Positions 25,120 through 31,988 of a DNA stretch of 64,000 nt are shown piece by piece. Source of the DNA: Roseiarcus sp963805295 (lineage in GTDB: Bacteria > Pseudomonadota > Alphaproteobacteria > Rhizobiales > Beijerinckiaceae); assembly GCA_963805295.1 (NCBI GenBank), contig CAWDTW010000041.1, forward strand, positions 248,001 to 312,000, read 5' to 3'. Under the pieces are notes generated by a model. That model made no database searches, had not been told where the DNA came from, and was given only the letters and a program-made list of their open reading frames with translations. Position 1 is the stretch's first letter; each line of letters opens with the position of its first letter. The position numbers and the translations under genes were made by a program.

Positions 25120-25813
25120 CTAAGGTCCGATGCTTCTCACGCGAAAATCGCCGGGGACGGGGGGATTGACAACCCAAGTGTACCCTACCTGTGGACGCCA
25201 ACGGCCTTCGGCTTCGGCCGCAACAACATGGGCATGCTGAGAAGACAGCCTCCCGGCTTCCCACCGGACCCTGAAGTCGCCCGGAGTTGGGGAGTTGACC
25301 ACCCAGACATAGCCATCCTCAGGCAACCAACGGCCTTCGGCTTCGGCTGCGACAACATGGGCATGCTGAGAAGACAGCCTCCCGGCTTCCCACCGGACCC
25401 TGAAGTCACCGGGAGGCGGAGGATTGACCACCCAAACGTACCCGTCATCCGGAAGCCAACGGCCTTCGCCGCCGGCCGCGACGACGTGGGGTGCAGGCGC
25501 GTTTTGACTGCCTGCCGCCAAACTTGAGATCGGAATGACGTTTCGCAACACTCCCAAGGCAACAACTCGATTGTTGGCATCCAATTGAGTTGTGAAGATC
25601 GAAAATAAATAAAAGTTGCTACGAGCCGTACTAAGGCTGACAAGTGGCCCGCCAAAAAGCGAAAACAACGCTTTTCCAAGCTGATGTTCCCCGGCCGGGC
25701 CGGAATTCGGCAACTTGCTGTTTGAGCCACCCAACGTAATCATCTGTCGTCGGGTTCGTTGCGAACAGGACCACGGCGACAACTGCGACAATCGAGAGCG
25801 TGCGGGAATTCAC
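25120..25813 (-). CDS. DUF4359-type membrane-anchored protein with 43-residue tandem repeats, one frameshift
   Basis: The N-terminus MNSRTLSIVAVVAVVLFATN has one membrane segment, followed by DDYVGWLKQQVAE. Near 25700 the frame changes and continues KALFSLFGGPLVSLSTARSN, FYLFSIFTTQLDANNRVVAL and GVLRNVIPI. This matches DUF4359 proteins (NPxxxDYxxWL... LFSIY... GIxxxFIPI). The C-terminal half consists of about two and a half copies of a 43-residue unit (HVVAAEAEGRWLPEDGYVWV, VNSPTPGDFRVRWEAGR). DUF4359 function is unknown. The frameshift may be a sequence error. It is convergent with polB. Confidence 0.65.
25180..25500. repeat. Imperfect 129-bp tandem repeat within the DUF4359-type gene
   Basis: The stretch containing AACATGGGCATGCTGAGAAG occurs twice, 129 bp apart (near 25225 and 25354). 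The segment around CCAACGGCCTTCG occurs three times. Two copies are nearly identical and the third is shorter and diverged. The unit is an exact multiple of three, so copy-number change keeps the reading frame. Confidence 0.8.
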
Positions 25814-25902
25814 TGTCCACCCTCAAGTCCGCACTCATTTCAATCATAAAATGATGGCTATAGCCAGTGGTTTGATAGCCCGCGAAATGGCCGCTTGCTC
25901 GG

Positions 25903-26070
25903 ATGAATGGGCGTGGCGTCATCGCGCGGAACGTCAGGCGAATCCGGGTCGCGAAAGGCATCTCGCAGGAGCGGCTAGCTTTCGATTCCGGAATTGATCG
26001 CTCCTACCTCGGCGGGATCGAACGCGAGATGGAGAATCCGACCGTCGACTTGCTCGATAGGCGTCTTTGA
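25903..26070 (+). CDS. XRE-family helix-turn-helix regulator, C-terminally truncated
   Basis: A 55-residue frame: NVRRIRVAKGISQERLAFDS, GIDRSYLGGIEREMENPTVD and LLDRRL. This is the complete five-helix XRE/Cro fold up to the point where other members continue with LAxALxVxxxELF. The end coincides with the truncated end of the HNH-HIT gene on the other strand, so a junction near 26060 has clipped both. Sixty to seventy residues would be normal for the shortest members, so it may still bind DNA. Confidence 0.65.
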   Translation: MNGRGVIARNVRRIRVAKGISQERLAFDSGIDRSYLGGIEREMENPTVDLLDRRL

Positions 26071-26752
26071 TCGCGACCATCAATTCGTTTTGGTCGACGA
26101 TCCGGGCAGAGTCGATGCTGCAAAAAATGCAGCCGTCCGACCGTTCTCGATACCGAGCAGCCATGCCGCGAAAGTCGGTCGTGTCGCGGTCTCGCTTCAT
26201 CGCGTTGCACGAATAGCAGAGTGCTTGGAGGTTGCTTAGATCGTCCGAACCGCCCGCGTTGCGTGGAACGATGTGATCGACCTCAAGAGCGTGATCCTCT
26301 GCGCTTGCGCCGCACAGCTCGCATCGGAAAGCCGCTCGCTTCAGCACCTCATAGCGCAGCGTTCCGGAAACGTAGCCGGCCGACTTGCGCCGATGCGACC
26401 AGGGGTCGGATCGCTTTTCGAGAAACTCGTCGACCTTGGCGTGACACAAAGCGATAAGCTCATGTCGCTCTGCCGCGGTCATTTCGTCGAAGCCGGGGAG
26501 CGAATAGACGCCGTCTCTGTAATCGACGATGCCCCGCTTGCGCAGCACCGCGCCAGGCATGCGCTTTGTGATCTCGCGGTAGTAGTCGAGTTGAGCCCGA
26601 TCCTCGCCCAACAGCGCTCGGGCAATCTCAGATACGGACGCCTTGCCGGCGTGCTCAATCAGCGTCCGCAGCATGACGGGCTGATAGACGTGCGACATCT
26701 GCATCGCGGTAGAGATGAAGTCGCGTAGGCGGGTGAAGGCGGCGGTCGGCAT
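25934..26752 (-). CDS. HNH endonuclease with C-terminal HIT domain, truncated
   Basis: The N-terminal ~130 residues (MPTAAFTRLRDFISTAMQMS onward, with VSEIARALLGEDRAQLDYY) form a helical domain. The HNH core follows: CELCGASAEDHALEVDHIVP, RNAGGSDDLSNLQALCYSC and NAMKRDRD. After RSDGCIFC the start of a HIT hydrolase domain is visible (IVDQNELMVAIKDAY), but it breaks off. The last ~45 residues read antisense to the XRE gene and are not HIT-like, so the catalytic HxHxH is missing. Related full-length HNH-HIT proteins occur as single genes of unknown role. Confidence 0.7.
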   Translation of the reverse strand: MPTAAFTRLRDFISTAMQMSHVYQPVMLRTLIEHAGKASVSEIARALLGEDRAQLDYYREITKRMPGAVLRKRGIVDYRDGVYSLPGFDEMTAAERHELIALCHAKVDEFLEKRSDPWSHRRKSAGYVSGTLRYEVLKRAAFRCELCGASAEDHALEVDHIVPRNAGGSDDLSNLQALCYSCNAMKRDRDTTDFRGMAARYRERSDGCIFCSIDSARIVDQNELMVAIKDAYRASRRSDSPSRVRSRRGRSDQFRNRKLAAPARCLSRPGFA

Positions 26753-26891
26753 GCCGCCATTCTCACTCGGTCAACGCCTTCGCGGGAGCGCGTTCGTTTG
26801 CGGCGGCGCGAGCGAATGTGATTGCAACTCGCAGGAAGAAAGGGGAAAATGCTTAGCGCGTACGTCTGACGTGACTTGAGGGCGTCGCGGA

Positions 26892-27986
26892 ATGCGCATT
26901 CCTATTCTGTTGTGCACGGTCTCAGCGTGCGGGCTCAGTTGCGTCAGCTGGCATTCCGCCGCAGCGCAAAGCCCGAGCTTCGATTGCGGCAAGGCTCACC
27001 TTCCGGATGAAATCGCCATCTGCCGAACTCCTGAACTGGCGGAGTTGGACAACATTATTGCGGCGGCCTACGGCTACCTCAAGTCGACCCGCGGGAGGGG
27101 CTACGCAGATCAAGTTGGAGTTCCATTTCGGCGGCTGAGGCAGGCGTGTCAGTACGACACCAGTTGCATACACCAAGTCCAGGTTCAGGCGATCAACGCC
27201 TATCAGGCGGCCGGCGCGCCCATCGTGATGCCGCAGCCTTCGATGACAGGGGCGTTCGAAGCGACGAACTCTCAGAGCGATCCGTCAGCCGAGTTGCATC
27301 TGTGCCGAAATTCGAATGACGCAGCCGGCAAGATCGCACATTGTTCCGATGTCATCACACATTCGAGCAACGTTTCGGCGCTTGTCACGGCCCACAATAC
27401 GCGTGGTCTCGCCCTCATGGACGCCGGCCGATTCGGCGAGGCCGTCGACGACTTCACATTCGCCATCAAGCATGAGCCGCAAATTGCGGGCTTCTACGAC
27501 AACCGCCAAAACGCCTACCGTCGAAGCGGGCAACTCGACGACGCTTTGAAGGACACCAACGAAGCGATCCGATTAGCGCCTACCTATTCGTTTGTTTTTC
27601 GTGGCCGAGCGAACGTCTACAACGACATGGGCAAGTACGACCTCGCCGTGCTTGATTACGACCAGGCGATCCGATTGGCACCGAACGACGGCGGCCTCTT
27701 TATCGACCGGGGCAAAATCCTCCGGACGCAATCAAAGTTCGACCAGGCGATCTCCGATTTCTCCCACGCGCTCGATCTGGACAAGAAGTGGATTGCGGCC
27801 TATCGGGAGCGCGGCTTGACCTATAAGCTCATGGGCCAGTCCCAGCAGGCCGTCGACGACTTGGCGACCTATGATCGGCTACAGCCGGGCGACCAAGAGG
27901 TGGCGATTTGGATAACAACTGGTGTCCTTTTCCTACCAACGAAAATCGCCAACAATCCTACTATCATCAATAGGATGCCGATGTGA
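26892..27986 (+). CDS. Secreted TPR protein with an LprI-like N-terminus
   Basis: A signal peptide (MRIPILLCTVSACGLSCVSW, cleavage near AAAQ) precedes a cysteine-containing segment FDCGKAHLPDEIAICRTPEL. That segment resembles the lysozyme-inhibitor LprI-like repeat. Further cysteines (CQYDTSC, LHLCRN, AHCSDVI) follow. From ~residue 160, four or five tetratricopeptide repeats are visible, for example NTRGLALMDAGRFGEAVDDF and DLAVLDYDQAIRLAPNDGG. It is probably a periplasmic scaffolding or stress protein. The last ~25 residues come from the direct repeat beginning near 27905, so the native C-terminus has been replaced. Confidence 0.75.
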   Translation: MRIPILLCTVSACGLSCVSWHSAAAQSPSFDCGKAHLPDEIAICRTPELAELDNIIAAAYGYLKSTRGRGYADQVGVPFRRLRQACQYDTSCIHQVQVQAINAYQAAGAPIVMPQPSMTGAFEATNSQSDPSAELHLCRNSNDAAGKIAHCSDVITHSSNVSALVTAHNTRGLALMDAGRFGEAVDDFTFAIKHEPQIAGFYDNRQNAYRRSGQLDDALKDTNEAIRLAPTYSFVFRGRANVYNDMGKYDLAVLDYDQAIRLAPNDGGLFIDRGKILRTQSKFDQAISDFSHALDLDKKWIAAYRERGLTYKLMGQSQQAVDDLATYDRLQPGDQEVAIWITTGVLFLPTKIANNPTIINRMPM

Positions 27987-28060
27987 GAAAAGATTATCGT
28001 TATAGTGAGGAGGAGGCCGATTAATAGCAACAAGACCCCAAGAATCCTGAGAATTAACAT
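27869..28060 (-). CDS. Small two-helix membrane protein, copy 1
   Basis: A 63-residue protein, mostly membrane: ILRILGVLLLLIGLLLTITI then FSHIGILLMIVGLLAIFVGR, with a basic end. It is almost identical to the protein at 29210-29401. Codon-level conservation of the membrane part between two ~88% identical DNA repeats suggests a real gene. Its start codon lies outside, and its 3' end inside, the end of the TPR gene. No family is recognised. It resembles small lipid-bilayer-inserting peptides of the YqaE/phage-shock kind only superficially. Confidence 0.5.
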   Translation of the reverse strand: MLILRILGVLLLLIGLLLTITIIFSHIGILLMIVGLLAIFVGRKRTPVVIQIATSWSPGCSRS

Positions 28061-28135
28061 ATCAATTCCGTGTTACGACCGAGTCGTCGCTTGTTCTCTG
28101 CATCCGTTTGACAGCGCCGCTCGCGAAACCTCGCA
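27905..28135. repeat. ~230-bp direct repeat, copy 1
   Basis: Matches 29248-29482 in the same orientation at roughly 88% identity, beginning around the GGATAACAACTGG / GGACAACAACCGG position and ending around CGAAACCTCGCACAC. Each copy carries the small membrane protein gene. The two copies bracket the DUF1566 gene and the inverted cas1 3' fragment. Confidence 0.75.
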
Positions 28136-28355
28136 CACCCGTCCCGCCCGTCATCAACGTATCCCTAGCGGATAATGCGATGAGAATCCACGTCCAAATG
28201 GACGCAGGCGAATGACCCGGGCGCGAATGACGTATTCGCGGTGAATTCTGTAAAGTGCGGGTGTAGATTTGACCTCATGAACCACTTATCGACCGGACGT
28301 GCGGATTTCCCGCATCTCCGGCTTTCCGACTGGCCGGCTCACGAGAGGACGCCAA

Positions 28356-29093
28356 ATGGGCAACGTCTGGATTATCGTTCTAATGGTCTACGCCGCGCCA
28401 CCTAACGCTGTTGACTGGCCCGGTCCATGGACACACGGCATGACCATCGTCAACAAGGACGCGTTCTTCCAGTCTGAAGCCGAATGCCGCAATTACGCGG
28501 TGGGTTGGATTGGGCGCATTCACCAAGGAATGCTCGCTCCAATCAGGTTCGAGTGTGTTTCGTTTCCGGCGAGCCTACCGAAGGGTGCTCCGGGCGAAGC
28601 TATCGAATCCACCCTTGAAACACCTCCATCAAACTCGCCGATCTTGTCGCCACCGGTTACCCTCCCGCCGAGTGGGAACATCAGCACTTCGCCACGCTAC
28701 AAGAGAACGAGCTGCGGTTCGATTGTCGACAGTAGGACAGGATTCGAATGGTTCGTCGGGCCTGATGCTGACATGACCTGGACGGCGGCCCAATCGTGGG
28801 TTCGAAACTTGGAGGCGTGCGGCAAGCAATGGGCCGTGCCTACGATTGGCGATCTTCGGTCGCTTTTCGATAAGGAGTTCGTGGCCGGTACCGGTTATTT
28901 CACGTCAGGCCGATATTGGCCGGCTCACATCGAGCCGGTCTTTTCGGCAATCGGGCAAGGCTCCTGGGTTTGGGCACAGGGTGAGCTGGCCGGCGGCAAT
29001 GCTCCGGCGTTTAATTTCGATCAGGGCGTTGCCGTCAAAGTGTCGGCAAGTCATTTTTACGGGACAGTTAGAGCGTTCGCGGTGGTTCGGTGA
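28356..29093 (+). CDS. Protein with a DUF1566/Lcl-type C-terminal domain
   Basis: About 245 residues from the ATG at 28356, which I prefer to an upstream in-frame ATG because the hydrophobic MGNVWIIVLMVYAAP looks like the real N-terminus. A first region (KDAFFQSEAECRNYAVGWIG) contains a conserved-looking Cys. A Pro/Ser-rich linker leads to the C-terminal domain: SIVDSRTGFEWFVGPDADMT, LEACGKQWAVPTIGDLRSLF and GSWVWAQGELAGGNAPAFNF. These match the DUF1566 (formylglycine-enzyme-like) fold found in surface and secreted proteins. Function unknown. The cas1 3' fragment begins immediately after the stop. Confidence 0.65.
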   Translation: MGNVWIIVLMVYAAPPNAVDWPGPWTHGMTIVNKDAFFQSEAECRNYAVGWIGRIHQGMLAPIRFECVSFPASLPKGAPGEAIESTLETPPSNSPILSPPVTLPPSGNISTSPRYKRTSCGSIVDSRTGFEWFVGPDADMTWTAAQSWVRNLEACGKQWAVPTIGDLRSLFDKEFVAGTGYFTSGRYWPAHIEPVFSAIGQGSWVWAQGELAGGNAPAFNFDQGVAVKVSASHFYGTVRAFAVVR

Positions 29094-29199
29094 AAACGAA
29101 TTGGCGCTGCATCCGACGGATTTCACGATCCGAGCGGATGGGGTGGTGAGGCTCAATCCGGAGTTGGCGAGGCATGTGACGAGAGTATTGGGTCATTGA
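29094..29199 (+). pseudogene. cas1: 3' fragment of cas1, inverted copy C
   Basis: The plus strand reads LALHPTDFTIRADGVVRLNP and ELARHVTRVLGH before a TGA, the last ~34 codons of a Cas1. It starts abruptly right after the DUF1566 stop codon. The core 29103-29173 is 66/71 identical to the reverse complement of 18966-19036. It is either the right-hand terminal repeat of the casposon-like element or a leftover of another cas1. Confidence 0.8.
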
Positions 29200-29209
29200 T
29201 TTGACTCTG

Positions 29210-29401
29210 CTAGGACTTATTACCCTTCGGGGATGAGTCCTGGACGATGTGGACAACAACCGGCGTTCTTTTCCTACCCACGAAAATCGCCAACAACCCT
29301 ACTATCATCAATAGGATGCCGATGTGAGAAAAGATTATCGTTATAGTGAGGAGGAGCCCGATTAATAGCAACAGGACCCCAAGAATCCTGAGAATTATCA
29401 T
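29210..29401 (-). CDS. Small two-helix membrane protein, copy 2
   Basis: A 63-residue near-duplicate of the protein at 27869-28060: same MxILRILGVLLLLIGLLLTI core, same IFSHIGILLMIVGLLAIFVG segment and GRKRTPVV junction. It differs only at residue 2 and over the last ~14 residues. It lies on the strand opposite to the neighbouring cas1 fragment and DUF1566 gene. Duplication of this gene together with its upstream DNA suggests that the repeated segment moves as a unit. Confidence 0.5.
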   Translation of the reverse strand: MIILRILGVLLLLIGLLLTITIIFSHIGILLMIVGLLAIFVGRKRTPVVVHIVQDSSPKGNKS

Positions 29402-29482
29402 ATCAATTCCCTGTCCCGACCGAGCCGCCGCTTATTCTTTGCATCCGTGCTTGACACTGGCGCTGGCGAAACCTCGCACACT
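29248..29482. repeat. ~230-bp direct repeat, copy 2
   Basis: Second copy of the 27905-28135 repeat. It includes most of the small membrane protein gene and about 80 bp upstream of it. Beyond 29482 the copies diverge completely. Confidence 0.75.
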
Positions 29483-29603
29483 GGACCGAAAATTGCTAGA
29501 CGAACGATAACCTGCATTGAGAAGCGGGTCGCGGGGGTCGTGGGCCGTGGGCTCCGGCTGCCCTTCGGGCATGCGGCAACAAAGGCTCATTGCATAGTAC
29601 ATC

Positions 29604-31130
29604 TCAGCGGCATTCTATATAGACGCTAAGTGCTTTGGCCTGATCTGCAAGATCGGCAGCCTTTATAGGCTGTGACGCCTCGCCGATTTGGAATTTGACG
29701 CTGTTGTCCTGAAGAAAGCTCGCAATTACTGATGCCTTGATCGCAAAATTGACGTTCTGGGGAATGTCTCCAGCATTTTTGAGAGCGTTAATGACGTTCA
29801 ATTTAGAAGTAACAATGCCAACCAGGTTTCCATTTTCGTCTAGCAGTGGTCCGCCTGAATTCCCGGGCTGAACTGGGGCCGAAATTTGAATATAACGGGT
29901 GTCATCACCAATGCCAGCAAGGGCCGTCACGTTGCCCGTCGTAAAATTACCCGTGGTTGCCAAGACTTGGCTAAGCGGGTATCCAAATGCTTCAACGTTT
30001 TCTCCCAATCTAACTGCGAAGCGCAGCGACGCAACGTGTGGAGAATTAAAATCCAACTTCAGAAGAGCTAAGTCGTTAGTTGTGTCTCTGGCGACCAAAC
30101 GAGCATCCACGAAATTTCCTTGACCGGTTCCGACGCGTAATTCTGAGCAATCGCGGACGACATGGGCATTCGTAATAACGCGACCGTCATTCGTGACAAA
30201 GAATCCTGTACCCGATTTCGCCGTGCGGGGTTCTTCCTGCTGAGGCCCGGGCGCGGGAGCAGGCGACGGCGTGGGAGTCGGACTTGGAGGTCTCGTCGCC
30301 TCCGCACTTGGCGCTTTGACCGTAAATGGATACGTGAAGGGAGCCCCAGTCGCCGACGACCACAGGGAGCCTGAAATTAGGGTAGCAATTCGCTCGATAT
30401 GCGCGTCGGCGGCCTCGTGATTCCAGTACAGAGTAATACCAACCCCGCTCCGCCCCATCTGATGGTAGCGGACATAGGCGTCAGTAATTCCATCGGAATA
30501 CGAGAGGACAAAAAACTCGTCTCGAAACAATTTGGAGTAGTAAATTTTCACACCGTTTCGTTCTAACTTATGCTGTAGTGACTCGAACGAGATGTGTAGA
30601 TTGAACTCAGGAAAGAAATCATAAGTTAGAATGAACCCATATGAAGAGTTAATAAATTTTAGACCAGTTGAAGTGACTTGTTCCGTTACAGGCAAGCCAA
30701 GCGGCACCCATATTTGGCTGTTGGCCAACGGATGCGGATGCCTAATTAATACAAAACCCCACCTGTTCAAAAAGTTTCCGCCAAGCGACGCTAACCGGAC
30801 CATCTGTTCATTGTTTATAATTCCAAGTGGCACAAACCCATTATCAACTTCGAATTGACATATTGCGTTGAATAATCGAGTACTGAAATCAACGTTGGGG
30901 ACAACCTGCCAGTATCCAGCCGCTGTCAAGAGAATTTGTAATTTAATCCTTTGATCGATATTCAATTGCATGAACGCGTTTTCCGCTTCGGCGTAACCAG
31001 GTGGCCGCGTCTGCGCGCTCGCTTCGATTGGAATTACAGAAAATGAAATTGAAACGCACCCGAATAGACTGAGGAGCACGAAAAGTGCCTTGTATAAGCG
31101 GACGCCGTTGAATGAGATTCGATACGCCAT
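29604..31130 (-). CDS. Secreted trypsin-like serine protease
   Basis: About 508 residues from ATG 31130. A signal peptide (LYKALFVLLSLFGCVSISFS, then EASAQT) is followed by a peptidoglycan-binding-like helix region (NIDQRIKLQILLTAAGYWQV). A ~150-residue unknown domain and a Pro-rich linker (PPSPTPTPSPAPAPGP) come next. The C-terminal chymotrypsin-fold domain carries all three catalytic residues: VITNAHVVRD (His), TTNDLALLKL (Asp) and QPGNSGGPLLDE (Ser). It resembles the protease part of HtrA without a PDZ domain. Lower GC than the chromosome marks it as cargo of the island. It is the last gene before the right inverted repeat. Confidence 0.85.
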   Translation of the reverse strand: MAYRISFNGVRLYKALFVLLSLFGCVSISFSVIPIEASAQTRPPGYAEAENAFMQLNIDQRIKLQILLTAAGYWQVVPNVDFSTRLFNAICQFEVDNGFVPLGIINNEQMVRLASLGGNFLNRWGFVLIRHPHPLANSQIWVPLGLPVTEQVTSTGLKFINSSYGFILTYDFFPEFNLHISFESLQHKLERNGVKIYYSKLFRDEFFVLSYSDGITDAYVRYHQMGRSGVGITLYWNHEAADAHIERIATLISGSLWSSATGAPFTYPFTVKAPSAEATRPPSPTPTPSPAPAPGPQQEEPRTAKSGTGFFVTNDGRVITNAHVVRDCSELRVGTGQGNFVDARLVARDTTNDLALLKLDFNSPHVASLRFAVRLGENVEAFGYPLSQVLATTGNFTTGNVTALAGIGDDTRYIQISAPVQPGNSGGPLLDENGNLVGIVTSKLNVINALKNAGDIPQNVNFAIKASVIASFLQDNSVKFQIGEASQPIKAADLADQAKALSVYIECR

Positions 31131-31202
31131 TCCACACCGCCTGCACAAGCCTGCGGCCAAAACTCACTGACCAGGGACCAGCCGCTTCAGTGAGTGTATA
31201 GC

Positions 31203-31466
31203 CCGCGGGAAACGAAACGTCCGCGGTGCCCAATTATTTTCTGGAATTTGGTTAGCTCAGGCGGACCGCCCGGTCCAGAGGGTATGGCGTCGCAGCCCCC
31301 ACTGCGGGAGTGGCCACCCTACTCATAGTCACAATCTCCGATCTTTTGGCGCAGCGTTTCAGCCGTTACCCGCCAAATCCGCTGATGTTCTCAATTGCAG
31401 AAATATGTCAATGCTCACTTCGGGGGACTGCCGAACTGGTATTTTTTCCGGAGATCACTTTACCCC
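31203..31466. repeat. Island inverted repeat, right copy
   Basis: Reverse complement of 10156-10424, ending CCGGAGATCACTTTACCCC. The visible differences from the left copy are single bases near the inner edge (GCTAAC against GCTAAT, TAATTG against CAATTG, GGCACC against GGTACA). About 98% identity implies a recent common origin or ongoing conversion. Confidence 0.85.
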
Positions 31467-31482
31467 CGCATCTCCATCGGCG
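31467..31482. repeat. 16-bp direct repeat, right flank of the island
   Basis: CGCATCTCCATCGGCG, identical to 10140-10155 and in the same orientation, directly outside the right inverted repeat. The two 15-bp motifs that follow (GCGCCATTTCCATCG-like) are related to it. Confidence 0.75.
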
Positions 31483-31985
31483 CGCCATTTCCATCGCCGA
31501 ATTTAATCTTTTCAAGCCTTTGCGGCGCCATTTCCATCGGGCCCGCATCCGAACCGCAAGCTCCGCGGTATCGTCGCGCGCCTGACCGCCCGGAGCCGGC
31601 GACGGGCAGCGCATGCGTCGAGCCCCGTCCCTCGAAACCCTTTGTCGGCAGCAGCGAGGCGCCCCTCGAGATGACGGGGTGGACGCGCGCGTGCGGCAGG
31701 GCGCCATGGGCCGGCAATACCGTCCTCTCGAAAAATCCCGTTCACCGAGGCGCCGCCCCTTCAGCGCTGAGGGCGAGGCCGGAACGCCAGCCTCGCCCGA
31801 GAGGGCTCACCTTCAGAGCCACAGAAACACCATAACACAGATTTCAGTTTTTAAAAAAACAAAATCGCACGCCCGCCGCTTGTCGGGATCGCTGGCTTCA
31901 GGCAAGTTGACGCCCTTGCCGTCGCCTCCGCCCAGCGGCGCATTGGCGAACGGAGCGCCCGCAGGGGACGCGCACGGGGAGACGA
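31483..31985. other. Non-coding stretch with IS21-like terminal repeats
   Basis: CGCCATTTCCATCG occurs at about 31484 and again at about 31529, with the related GCATCTCCATCGG just before. Spaced copies of such a motif are typical of the multiple terminal repeats of IS21-family elements, so this may be the end of a lost IS21. I see no gene up to the lipase start. An A-rich run (TTTTTAAAAAAACAAAATC) at about 31845-31865 may be promoter-proximal. Confidence 0.4.
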
Positions 31986-31988
31986 ACC

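Noticed and set aside
18922..29199. Exact target-site duplication for the proposed casposon-like element
   Set aside because: Sequence just outside the two outward cas1 ends shows no convincing matching short repeat, so the element boundaries remain a hypothesis.
14300..30000. A CRISPR array accompanying cas1
   Set aside because: I looked for evenly spaced ~28-37-bp repeats around cas1 and its fragments and saw none. The only repeats found are the cas1 ends, the 129-bp coding repeats and the 230-bp direct repeats.
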